DNA from: Comamonas testosteroni
GTDB taxonomy: Bacteria > Pseudomonadota > Gammaproteobacteria > Burkholderiales > Burkholderiaceae_C
Assembly: GCF_030505195.1 (NCBI RefSeq)
Contig: NZ_CP129672.1
Location: 4,684,501 to 4,748,500, forward strand
Length of the DNA stretch: 64,000 nt
Reading direction: 5' to 3'
Below, piece after piece: positions 1 through 7,296 of this stretch (positions within the stretch are counted from its first letter, which is position 1; every line of letters starts with the position of its first letter). A model generated the notes under the pieces. That model saw nothing but the letters and a program-made list of their open reading frames with translations. It was not told the origin of the DNA and ran no database searches. Made by a program: the position numbers and the translations under genes.

Positions 1-65
1 GGGCAAACGTCCACGCAATCGGTGTACTTGCACTTGATGCAGTTTTCGGTAACGACGTGAGTCAT
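1..65 (-). CDS. fdxA: Ferredoxin FdxA (7Fe type), N-terminal fragment cut by the window edge
   Basis: Only the first 21 codons lie in the window. They encode an ATG start followed by [17 protein letters not shown] and then VDVCP, the CxxCxxxxCxxxCP cluster-binding pattern typical of bacterial 7Fe (3Fe-4S/4Fe-4S) ferredoxins of the FdxA family. A purine-rich stretch (GAAGAAG) precedes the ATG at a suitable distance. The gene follows cysN on the same strand after about 145 bases, so it may be the last gene of the cys run. A role as electron donor to the siroheme sulfite reductase encoded upstream is plausible but is inference; in many Betaproteobacteria fdxA is an independent housekeeping gene. 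Confidence 0.85.
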   Translation of the reverse strand, partial: MTHVVTENCIKCKYTDCVDVC

Positions 66-210
66 TGAGAATCTTCTTCTTGGGTGGGGATTGGTAAAAC
101 CCCGTGATTTTAGGTTTTTTCCCGCGCAGCGCCAGTGCCCGGCTGGATAAGGCCGTATGGAGATCTGGTTTGGCGGCCAGATCGCTGTTGCGGCCTTGTC
201 TTCATTGGCT

Positions 211-1584
211 TCAGTTCACCAGCGCGGCACCGGCTGTTGCATTGCTGGCAGTGTCCACCAGAATCAGCGAGCCCAGCTGGCGGGCCTGGGTGAAGGGGGC
301 GGCCGGAATGGCTTCCTGCAGCACCAGCTCCACCTGGCCGATGGCATTGGCCTCTAGCTGTTGGGCGTCTTCCTTGTCCAGTGTATTGATATTGAGGCGG
401 TGCACCAGGCGGCGCGCCTTGGCCTTGACCCAGCGGTGGCCATGCAGCGCCCAGTAAACGCGACCGGGCACCAGGGGTTCGGTGTCCATCCAGGCCACGG
501 TGACGGTGATCTCGCGGCTGCTGGGCCAGGGGCTTGCGGCAGCAGGGGCATCAAAGTCATCCTCGGCAACGTCGGCTTGCACGGGGGCGGCAATGATCCA
601 GTCGCCGCGTGAGACATCGACCTCGCGGTCCAGCGTGATGCCGGCGGACAGGCCCGCAGTCACGTCCTTGGGCGCGCGGGCATGGTCTATGACCTGGGCC
701 ACGGTCGCGAGTTGGCCGCTGGGCAGAATCTGCACCCGGGTGCCGACCCGGGCAACGCCCGTGGCGACACGGCCCCAGAACACGCGGCGGCCCTGGCTGG
801 TGTCGGACGAAGAAGAGAACTTCTCCACCCACTGCACGGGGAAGGCCAGTGCCAGATCGCTGTCGGTCGGTGTGTTGGGCAGTTGCTCCAGCAGTTGCAG
901 CAGGCTGGGGCCGTGGTAGCCGGCCCAGCCGTCAGTGCTGTTGACCACGTTGTAGCCCTTGAGCGCGGACACGGGCACGGTGGCTGTGATCTTGATGTCT
1001 GCGGAAGCAGTGAACTTCTGCAGCGCCGCGTTGATATGGGCAAAGGCCAGGGCCGGGTCCTGCACGGCGTCGAGCTTGTTGACGGCAAACACCAGCGAAT
1101 TCACGCGCAGCAGATGGGCCAGCAGGCTGTGGCGGCGGGTCTGGGGCAGCAGCTCAAGATCGGCATTCTTCCAGTCCAGCTTGGTGGCATCGACCAGCAC
1201 CACGGCGGCATCGGCGCTTGATGCGGCCGTCACCATATTGCGGGTGTACTGCTCGTGACCGGGTGCGTCGCCGATGATGAACTTGCGCGACTCGGTCGCG
1301 AAGTAGCGGTAGGCCACATCGATCGTGATGCCTTGCTCGCGCTCGGCGGCCAGCCCGTCGGTCAGCAGGGCCAGATCCGTCTCGCCGGACTTGGTGACGC
1401 CGGCCAGCTGATCCTGCAGCACGGCGCGGGTATCCACCAGCAGGCGACCGATCAGGGTGCTCTTGCCGTCATCGACCGAGCCGCAGGTGATAAAGCGCAG
1501 CGCGCTGCTGTTATGAGCATCAAATTGGCCTGAAGCGCTTGATTGGTTTGCGCTAGCAGCTACGGAATTAATAGTTTCAGTCAT
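211..1584 (-). CDS. cysN: Sulfate adenylyltransferase subunit 1 (GTPase)
   Basis: 457-residue EF-Tu-like GTPase that, with CysD, converts sulfate and ATP to adenosine phosphosulfate. The P-loop GSVDDGKST is at residues 35-43, the switch II motif [11 protein letters not shown] near 105-115 and NKLD near 168, followed by two beta-barrel domains. The length fits CysN alone; there is no fused C-terminal APS kinase domain (CysNC) and no separate cysC in the window. The first 25 or so residues ([17 protein letters not shown]) are low-complexity and are encoded by a copy of a dispersed GCTGCTAGCGC element, so they look like an acquired N-terminal extension. It lies downstream of cysD on the same strand, separated by a GC-rich repeat of about 100 bases. 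Confidence 0.97.
   Translation of the reverse strand: MTETINSVAASANQSSASGQFDAHNSSALRFITCGSVDDGKSTLIGRLLVDTRAVLQDQLAGVTKSGETDLALLTDGLAAEREQGITIDVAYRYFATESRKFIIGDAPGHEQYTRNMVTAASSADAAVVLVDATKLDWKNADLELLPQTRRHSLLAHLLRVNSLVFAVNKLDAVQDPALAFAHINAALQKFTASADIKITATVPVSALKGYNVVNSTDGWAGYHGPSLLQLLEQLPNTPTDSDLALAFPVQWVEKFSSSSDTSQGRRVFWGRVATGVARVGTRVQILPSGQLATVAQVIDHARAPKDVTAGLSAGITLDREVDVSRGDWIIAAPVQADVAEDDFDAPAAASPWPSSREITVTVAWMDTEPLVPGRVYWALHGHRWVKAKARRLVHRLNINTLDKEDAQQLEANAIGQVELVLQEAIPAAPFTQARQLGSLILVDTASNATAGAALVN
1526..1581 (-). repeat. Dispersed GCTGCTAGC element inside the cysN 5' coding region
   Basis: On the minus strand the bases contain GTAGCTGCTAGCGC followed by CAATCAAGCGCTTCAGGCC. A related copy sits in the cysD-cysH gap (about 2674-2718), and a shorter match, GCAGCTGCTATCAAATTGG, lies inside the CorC-like gene near 6026-6044. 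I recall such GATAGCTGCTAGCGCTTG elements as abundant in Comamonas, Acidovorax and Delftia genomes. Here the element is translated as the first residues of CysN. Confidence 0.55.
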
Positions 1585-1619
1585 CGCGTTCTTTCCTCAA
1601 ACAGGCATGTCCCAACTCA

Positions 1620-1722
1620 AAGACGCCAAGCAAGAGCCGCCTCGCGGCGATGGCGTCGTCCCCCTCCCGCAAGCGCAGCGAAGCGAGAGAGGGGGAAGCG
1701 GCGCAGCCGCTCAGGGGGAGCC
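1620..1722 (-). repeat. GC-rich stop-codon-adjacent repeat, copy 1 (after cysD)
   Basis: It starts directly after the cysD TGA on the minus strand with GGCTCCCCCTGAGCGGCTGC, continues with GCCGCTTCCCCCTCTCTCGC and ends with GCTCTTGCTTGGC. It contains the inverted repeat GCGGCTGCGCCGC and a pairing between CCCCCTC and GAGGGGG-type blocks. Two related copies lie after cysH and after the TRIC gene, in the same orientation relative to the stop codon. A role as terminator or mRNA-stabilising hairpin is possible, but there is no clear U-tract. Confidence 0.75.
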
Positions 1723-2655
1723 TCAGAAGTAACCGTCTTTCTTGCGCTTTTCCATGGACGCTTCGCTGGTCTTGTCGTCCATGCGCGTCGCGCCACGTTC
1801 GCTGACCTCGGCGCTCAGGGTTTCGATCACGATATCTTCGGCCGTTGCTGCGGTGCTTTCCACGGGGCAGGTGCAGGTGATATCGCCCACGGTACGGAAA
1901 CGCACATCGCGCTGCACGACTTCCTCGCCGTCACGCGGCGGGGTCAGTTCGGTCACGGGCACCAGCAGGCCCTTGCGCTCCACCACATCGCGCTTGTGGG
2001 TGTAGTAGATCGATGGCAGGGCGATGTTTTCACGGGCGATGTACTGCCACACATCCAGCTCGGTCCAGTTGCTGATGGGGAAGACGCGGAAATGCTCGCC
2101 CTGTGCAATGCGGGTGTTGAACAGCGTCCACAGTTCGGGGCGCTGCGCCTTGGGCTGCCACTGGCCGAAGCTGTCGCGGTGGCTGAAGATACGCTCCTTG
2201 GCGCGGGCCTTTTCCTCGTCGCGGCGCGCGCCGCCGATCAGGGCATCGAAGCGGAACTCGTCAATCGCCTCCAGCAGCGTCACCGACTGGTGCACATTGC
2301 GCGATTCGCCAGGGTGTGCCAGACGCACGGTGCCGCGCGCCATGGAGTCTTCCACGCTGCGCACGATCAGCTCGGCACCCAGTTCCTTGGCTCGCTGGTC
2401 GCGGAAATCGGTCACTTCGGGGAAGTTGTGGCCGGTGTCGATCATCAGCAAGGGATAGGGAATGCGGCCCGCGCCAAAGGCCTTTTCGGCGCAGCGCAGC
2501 ATGACCAGCGAATCCTTGCCGCCCGAAAACAGCAGCGTGGGGCGTTCAAAGGTGGCGGCCACTTCGCGCAGGATGAAAATGGTTTCTTCTTCCAGTGCAT
2601 CAAGGTGGCGGTTGCTGAGATGGCTCAACACGGAAGTATCCACACGAGCGTTCAT
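1723..2655 (-). CDS. cysD: Sulfate adenylyltransferase subunit 2
   Basis: 310-residue ATP-binding subunit of ATP sulfurylase, partner of CysN in the first step of sulfate assimilation. The PP-loop motif SGGKDS is at residues 44-49 (context LLFSGGKDSLVML) and the conserved FPEVTDFRD region follows near residue 80. Length and C-terminus (MEKRKKDGYF) are typical of CysD. The ATG is preceded by GGAT at a usable spacing. It lies between cysH and cysN, all on the minus strand. Confidence 0.97.
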   Translation of the reverse strand: MNARVDTSVLSHLSNRHLDALEEETIFILREVAATFERPTLLFSGGKDSLVMLRCAEKAFGAGRIPYPLLMIDTGHNFPEVTDFRDQRAKELGAELIVRSVEDSMARGTVRLAHPGESRNVHQSVTLLEAIDEFRFDALIGGARRDEEKARAKERIFSHRDSFGQWQPKAQRPELWTLFNTRIAQGEHFRVFPISNWTELDVWQYIARENIALPSIYYTHKRDVVERKGLLVPVTELTPPRDGEEVVQRDVRFRTVGDITCTCPVESTAATAEDIVIETLSAEVSERGATRMDDKTSEASMEKRKKDGYF

Positions 2656-2673
2656 TTTTTATCCAATCAAATA

Positions 2674-2718
2674 ATGCTGTAGCACTTATAGATATTGGGC
2701 TAGCAGCTATCTTTTTTA
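2674..2718 (-). repeat. Dispersed GCTGCTAGC element between cysH and cysD
   Basis: The minus strand reads AAGATAGCTGCTAGCCC, then ATATCTATAAGTGCTACAGC. The core GATAGCTGCTAGC and the downstream AAGTGCTACAGC match the same family as the element in the cysN start. It lies 20-60 bases upstream of the cysD start codon, so it probably forms part of the cysD leader. Confidence 0.55.
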
Positions 2719-2727
2719 TTAATCAAG

Positions 2728-2776
2728 ACCTAGACGTGCAGCGAGAGAAGGGGAAGCCGCAAAGCGGCTCAGGGGG
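2728..2776 (-). repeat. GC-rich stop-codon-adjacent repeat, copy 2 (after cysH, short)
   Basis: Directly after the cysH TAA the minus strand reads CCCCCTGAGCCGCTTTGCGG, then CTTCCCCTTCTCTCGCTGC. This is the left half of the repeat found after cysD, truncated before its distal GGAGGGGGAC part. It includes the small hairpin GCCGCTTTGCGGC. Confidence 0.7.
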
Positions 2777-3424
2777 TTAGTGCGATAAATGCAGGCCGCA
2801 CTCGCGGTTGTCTTCACCCTTGGTCGGGTCCACATAGTCAAAATTGTTGGGCAGGCCGTGCTTTTCGCAGTATTCGTACAGATCCTTGGACGACCAGTGC
2901 AGCAGAGGTGCAACCTTGATCAGACCGTCGGGATTGATGCTCACGGGCTCCATCTGTGCTCGCACGGCGGTGTCGGTGGCGCGCAGAGCAGTGAACCAGA
3001 CCTTGGGTGCGGTTTCGCGCAGGGCGCGGGCAAAAGGCTCCAGCTTCACTTCTTCGGTGAAGGCCGCATGGCGCGGATCGTCCAGCGCCGGCGTGGCGCC
3101 TTCCACGGCCTCGCGGTGGGCGCGTGAGCGCAGCGGCAGGTAGATCTTGAGATTGAGCCCAAGTTGCCTGGTCACCGCATCGGCAAACTGATAGGTGGCT
3201 TCGGTGTTGTAGCCGTTGTCCATCCAGACCACGGGCACGTCGGGGTTGGCACGCGTCACCATGTGCAGGATCACAGCCTCGAAGGGGCGGAAGTTGGTGG
3301 TGACTATGGTGGGCTGACCCAGGCCCACGGCCCAGTTCACCAGTGCCTGGGCATCGCGGCCCAGTTCGGCATTGATTTGTGCCAGATCCAGGTCGAGGGC
3401 GCTTACGGGGGCGAGCTGGCTCAT
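2777..3424 (-). CDS. cysH: CysH-family (phospho)adenosine phosphosulfate reductase
   Basis: 215-residue reductase of activated sulfate, giving sulfite for CysI. The C-terminal catalytic motif ECGLH is at residues 208-212. The only other cysteine seen is in YEYCEKHG, so the CC...CxxC pairs that bind the 4Fe-4S cluster of APS reductases are absent, which resembles the PAPS reductase type. No APS kinase (cysC) lies in this cluster, so PAPS supply is unexplained here. The nucleotide-binding region is divergent (TTNFRPFEAV; DNGYNTEATYQFAD where DTGYxFPETY is usual). The start ATGA overlaps the stop of the upstream DUF934 gene, which indicates translational coupling. Confidence 0.92.
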   Translation of the reverse strand: MSQLAPVSALDLDLAQINAELGRDAQALVNWAVGLGQPTIVTTNFRPFEAVILHMVTRANPDVPVVWMDNGYNTEATYQFADAVTRQLGLNLKIYLPLRSRAHREAVEGATPALDDPRHAAFTEEVKLEPFARALRETAPKVWFTALRATDTAVRAQMEPVSINPDGLIKVAPLLHWSSKDLYEYCEKHGLPNNFDYVDPTKGEDNRECGLHLSH

Positions 3425-3807
3425 GCTTGCACCCCTACGAAATGGGGCTGTGTGTGCACGGCATCGGCCTGGTAGAAACCGCCAAAGCGCTCGAACTGAC
3501 GCTTGGCATCGGCAGCGTCCACGCCTTCGCGCAGCACGGCGCTGCTGAAGCCCGTGCGCTCCATCTGAACCAACTGGTCGATCAGCACATCGCCGGTGGC
3601 ACGTATGTCACCCGCAAACTTCAGACGGCGGCGCAGCAGATAGGCCTGGCTGAAGGCGCGGCCGTCGGTGAAGTTGGGGAAATGCAGATCCACCTGCGTG
3701 ATGCCGTCGAGATTGACTTCGAGGGCGTTCACATCGTTGGCCAGCACCAGCACATTGCCGGTGCTCTCGCTGGGGGCCTGGTATTCGTTGCTTGCCAGAA
3801 TTTTCAT
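3421..3807 (-). CDS. DUF934 protein, sulfite reductase accessory
   Basis: 128-residue small protein of the DUF934 family, regularly encoded between cysI and cysH in Beta- and Gammaproteobacteria. Characteristic blocks are VDLHFPNFTDGRAFSQAYLLR and LKFAGDIRATGDVLIDQL (shown here in overlapping parts). No enzyme motif or cysteine cluster is visible. Its fixed place between the hemoprotein and the reductase suggests a role in sulfite reduction, perhaps electron transfer or assembly, since no CysJ flavoprotein is encoded nearby; that is inference. It overlaps cysH by four bases (ATGA). Confidence 0.9.
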   Translation of the reverse strand: MKILASNEYQAPSESTGNVLVLANDVNALEVNLDGITQVDLHFPNFTDGRAFSQAYLLRRRLKFAGDIRATGDVLIDQLVQMERTGFSSAVLREGVDAADAKRQFERFGGFYQADAVHTQPHFVGVQA

Positions 3808-3831
3808 GACTCTATCCTTGTTCTTATGGCT

Positions 3832-5616
3832 TCAGGCCAGCGCTTCTTCTTCGGCTTCCACAGGGTGGCGGGCTGCCTTGGCGGCCTCCTTGAAGGGATC
3901 CAGGCCGATGCGGCGCACGGCGTCGATGAAGTGCTCGCCGGGCTGGCGCAGGTCGCGATAGGTGCTGAGCACGGCTTCGATCACATCGGGCACTTCGGCT
4001 GCGCTGAACGAGGGGCCGATGACCTTGCCGGCCACGGCCTGGCCGGACAGGGTGGAGCCGTCGGAGCCGCCCAGCGTGACCTGATACCACTCCTTGCCGT
4101 CCTTATCCACGCCCAGGATGCCGATATGGCCGCTGTGGTGGTGGCCGCAGCTGTTGATGCAACCGCTGATATGCAGATCGATCTCGCCGATGTCGTCCAG
4201 CTCGTCCAGATCCTGGTAGCGGGCCGTGATGGCGTCGGCAATCGGCAGGCTGCGGGCATTGGCCAGCGCGCAGAAGTCACCGCCGGGGCAGGCAATCATG
4301 TCGGTGAGCAGCGCCACATTGGTGCTGGCCAGACCCAGGGCCTTGGCCTCGGTCCACAGCGCATGCAGCTGGCCGACCTGCACCCAGGGCAGCATCACGT
4401 TCTGGTCGTGCGTCACGCGGGCTTCGCCGGCAGAGAACTTGTCCACCAGATGAGCCAGTGCGTCGAGCTGTTCGCTTTGTGCATCGCCGGGGGCCTGGCC
4501 CACACGCTTGAAGGACAGGGTCACGGCGCGCAGACCGGCCACGCGATGGGCGTGGACGTTGCGGGCAATCCAGCGTGCAAAGGCGGGTTCCTTGGCGGTC
4601 TGGGCAATCAGGGCCTGCTCATCGCCTGCGGCATCGGCCACCACGGGCAGGGTGGGCGTGGTGAACATGGCAGACACGCGATCGAACTCGGCCTGGGGCA
4701 CGGTGTGGGGGCCTCCGTCCACTTCGACGATCTGGCGGAATTCCTCTTCCACGGCGTCGATATAGGCTTTGCCTTCGGCTTTGACCAGAATCTTGATACG
4801 GGCCTTGTACTTGTTGTCGCGGCGGCCCAGCTCGTTGTAGACGCGGACGATGGCCTCGATGTAATTCATGATCTGGTTCCAGGGCAGGAACTCGCGTATC
4901 ACGGTGCCGATCACGGGCGTGCGGCCCATGCCGCCGCCCACGAAGACCTTGAAGCCGATTTCGCCGGCCTCGTTCTTGACCATGTGCAGGCCCACGTCAT
5001 GCCAGCCCGTGGCGGCGCGGTCTTCGCTGGCGCCGGTGATGGCGATCTTGAACTTGCGTGGCAGAAACGCGAACTCGGGGTGCAGCGTGGTCCACTGACG
5101 CAGAATTTCTGCGTAGGGACGGGGGTCGATGATCTCGTCGGGGGCGATACCGGCCAGCGCATCGGTGGTGGTGTTGCGGATGCAGTTGCCGCTGGTCTGG
5201 ATGCCGTGCAGGTTCACGGATGCGAGCAGATCCATCACGTCGGCGGACTTGCTCAGCGGAATCCAGTTGAACTGCACATTGGTGCGGGTGGTGAAGTGGG
5301 CGCAGTTCTTGGGCAGATAGGTCGTGCCCAGCTTGCCCTGGCCTTCCAGAGCCTGTTTGAAGACTTCGGCCTCGGGCTCGTCGTACTCACGGGCCACCTT
5401 GGCCAGCACGCGGATCTGGGCCGAGTTGATTTCGCCGTAGGGCACGGCCACGCGCAGCATTGGGGCATAGCGCTGCACATACCAGCCGTTTTGCAGGCGC
5501 AGCGGGCGGAAGTCGTCTTCCGTGAGCTTGCCTGCCTGCCAGCGTTGGAGCTGGTCACGGAACTGGTCGGCGCGTTGCTTGACGAACGCTTTGTCGAAAT
5601 CGGTGTATTGATACAT
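3832..5616 (-). CDS. cysI: Sulfite reductase, siroheme/4Fe-4S hemoprotein
   Basis: 594-residue nitrite/sulfite reductase that reduces sulfite to sulfide by six electrons. The siroheme-iron-sulfur ligands are visible as CPGGDFC (Cys443 and Cys449) and SGCINSCG (Cys486 and Cys490), with the substrate-side motif TSGNCIRNTTTDALAG upstream. An upstream in-frame start exists 15 codons earlier, but MYQYTDFDKAF is preceded by GGAAGA at good spacing and is the usual start of this family, so 5616 was chosen. It is the first gene of the minus-strand cys operon. No cysJ accompanies it, so the electron donor may be a ferredoxin (see fdxA). Confidence 0.95.
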   Translation of the reverse strand: MYQYTDFDKAFVKQRADQFRDQLQRWQAGKLTEDDFRPLRLQNGWYVQRYAPMLRVAVPYGEINSAQIRVLAKVAREYDEPEAEVFKQALEGQGKLGTTYLPKNCAHFTTRTNVQFNWIPLSKSADVMDLLASVNLHGIQTSGNCIRNTTTDALAGIAPDEIIDPRPYAEILRQWTTLHPEFAFLPRKFKIAITGASEDRAATGWHDVGLHMVKNEAGEIGFKVFVGGGMGRTPVIGTVIREFLPWNQIMNYIEAIVRVYNELGRRDNKYKARIKILVKAEGKAYIDAVEEEFRQIVEVDGGPHTVPQAEFDRVSAMFTTPTLPVVADAAGDEQALIAQTAKEPAFARWIARNVHAHRVAGLRAVTLSFKRVGQAPGDAQSEQLDALAHLVDKFSAGEARVTHDQNVMLPWVQVGQLHALWTEAKALGLASTNVALLTDMIACPGGDFCALANARSLPIADAITARYQDLDELDDIGEIDLHISGCINSCGHHHSGHIGILGVDKDGKEWYQVTLGGSDGSTLSGQAVAGKVIGPSFSAAEVPDVIEAVLSTYRDLRQPGEHFIDAVRRIGLDPFKEAAKAARHPVEAEEEALA

Positions 5617-5900
5617 GTCTTCAGTTCTTCCGTGGAGCGGATGCCTTGCCTCGGGTGGCATTGCACTTAGATCGTTGGTCAGAACTGTAGAGATGCTTTA
5701 TATAAAAACAAACGATTATTTAGTGCTTCATATATATCTGAATGAATATGTGAAGGGCTGCCGGAACGCTCGTACGCAGCGCTTTAACCAATTTCCTTTC
5801 TGCGCGCTTGCATTTTGTGAGCGGCCCTGCGCCGGGCATTCTCTAGAATCAAGGCTTGTTCAATGATTGAGGCGCCTGGATTGAAAGCGGGTGCCTGACT
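5617..5900. promoter_or_regulatory. Divergent promoter region of the cys operon and the CorC-like gene
   Basis: This 284-base gap separates the minus-strand cys operon from the plus-strand CorC-like gene. Bases about 5695-5755 are strikingly AT-rich (TATATAAAAACAAACGATTA, then TTTAGTGCTTCATATATATC), the likely place for the cysI promoter and CysB-type LysR regulator contacts. No exact -35/-10 pair is assigned. Confidence 0.5.
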
Positions 5901-7220
5901 ATGGAAATAGCCATACTTTTCGCTCTCATCTGTCTGAACGGCGTCTTCGCCATGTCGGAAATTGCGCTGGTCACCGCCCGCAAGAGCCGCATGCAGAAAC
6001 TGGTGGATGAGGGCGACAGCGGCGCTGCAGCTGCTATCAAATTGGGTGAGGACCCGACGCGCTTCCTCTCCACCATCCAGATCGGTATCACCTCCATCGG
6101 CGTGCTCAACGGTATCGTGGGCGAAGCCGCCCTGGCCGGCCCTCTGGCCGTCTGGATGACCGAATCCGGCATGCAGGCCAAGACCGCAGGCTATGTCTCC
6201 ACCGGCCTGGTGGTGTTGCTGATCACCTACTTCTCCATCGTCGTGGGCGAGCTGGTTCCCAAGCGCCTGGGCCAGACCCATCCCGAGGCCCTGGCGCGCC
6301 TGATCTCGCGTCCCATCAACTTCCTGGCCCTGGCTACCAAACCCTTTGTCTGGTTGCTGTCGGCATCGACACGCGGCCTGCTCAAGGTCCTGGGCGTCAA
6401 GGAGAGCAATGGCAGTGTGGTGACCGAAGAGGAAATCCAGGCCATTTTGGTGGAAGGCCACACGGCCGGCGTGATCGAGTCACAGGAGCACACCATGGTG
6501 CGCAATGTGTTCCGTCTGGACGATCGCCAGATCGGCTCGCTGATGGTGCCGCGCAGCGATGTCATCTGTCTCGATATTGACGCGAGCCTGGAGGAGACTC
6601 TGGCCCGTGTCGAACAGGCCGACCATGCGCGCTTCCCCGTCGTGCGCGGCGATATGAACAATATCGTGGGCGTGCTCAATGCCCGCCAGTGGCTGACGCA
6701 GGCCTTGCTCAACAAGAGCCAGCAGGCGCTCAAGGACCAGCCTCTGCAGGCTGCCCTCTATGTGCCCGAGACCATTACCGGCATGGAGTTGCTGGACAAT
6801 TTCCGCACCTCCGATCTGCATATGGCCTTTGTGATCGACGAGTACGGCGAGGTGCAGGGCATTGTCACGCTGCAGGATCTGATCGAGGCAATTACCGGTG
6901 AATTCCAGCCGCGTGATCCAGAAACCAGCTGGGCCGTGCAGCGCGAAGACGGCAGCTGGCTCCTGGACGGCCATATTCCCGTGCCCGAACTCAAGGACCG
7001 CCTGAGCCTGCATACCGTGCCCGAGGAAGAGCGAGGCCGCTATCACACCCTGAGCGGCATGATCATGCTGCTGCTGGGCCGCGTGCCCACCGAGGCCGAT
7101 GTGGTGGAGTGGGAAGACTGGCGCTTTGAAGTCGTGGACATGGACGGCAAGACGCTGGACAAGGTGCTGGCGAGCAAGCTGGAGCCCCTGGTCACCGTGG
7201 CGTCGTTAAGCAGCGAATAA
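5901..7220 (+). CDS. CorC/HlyC-family (CNNM-CBS) inner membrane protein
   Basis: 439-residue member of the hemolysin-C/CorC-related CNNM family, proposed in the literature to transport or efflux Mg2+ or Co2+. The N-terminal DUF21/CNNM membrane domain covers about residues 1-200 (MEIAILFALICLNGVFAMSE; VLLITYFSIVVGELVPKRLG). Two CBS domains follow at about 205-335 (IGSLMVPRSDVICLD; FVIDEYGEVQGIVTLQDLIE), then the C-terminal CorC_HlyC domain. It is monocistronic and ends in a strong terminator. The stretch AAAIKLG is encoded by a sequence resembling the dispersed GCAGCTGCTATC element. Substrate cannot be read from sequence. Confidence 0.92.
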   Translation: MEIAILFALICLNGVFAMSEIALVTARKSRMQKLVDEGDSGAAAAIKLGEDPTRFLSTIQIGITSIGVLNGIVGEAALAGPLAVWMTESGMQAKTAGYVSTGLVVLLITYFSIVVGELVPKRLGQTHPEALARLISRPINFLALATKPFVWLLSASTRGLLKVLGVKESNGSVVTEEEIQAILVEGHTAGVIESQEHTMVRNVFRLDDRQIGSLMVPRSDVICLDIDASLEETLARVEQADHARFPVVRGDMNNIVGVLNARQWLTQALLNKSQQALKDQPLQAALYVPETITGMELLDNFRTSDLHMAFVIDEYGEVQGIVTLQDLIEAITGEFQPRDPETSWAVQREDGSWLLDGHIPVPELKDRLSLHTVPEEERGRYHTLSGMIMLLLGRVPTEADVVEWEDWRFEVVDMDGKTLDKVLASKLEPLVTVASLSSE

Positions 7221-7248
7221 ACCCGGCTTCAGAATAAGGCCCGAAACG

Positions 7249-7287
7249 GCACGCAGCACTTCTCCGTAAGCGCTGCGTGCTTTTTTT
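7249..7287 (+). terminator. Rho-independent terminator after the CorC-like gene
   Basis: Perfect 9-bp stem GCACGCAGC / GCTGCGTGC with a 14-base loop, followed directly by seven T residues. It lies 28 bases after the stop codon of the CorC-like gene and just before the convergent mnmC stop. Confidence 0.9.
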
Positions 7288-7296
7288 GCGATTGGC

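Noticed and set aside
1543..2682. 379-codon plus-strand frame
   Set aside because: Antisense to cysD, which has an intact PP-loop and family-typical length.
3379..5670. 763-codon open frame on the plus strand
   Set aside because: It lies fully antisense to cysI and DUF934, whose proteins carry complete catalytic motifs; a GC-rich codon bias opens the opposite strand.
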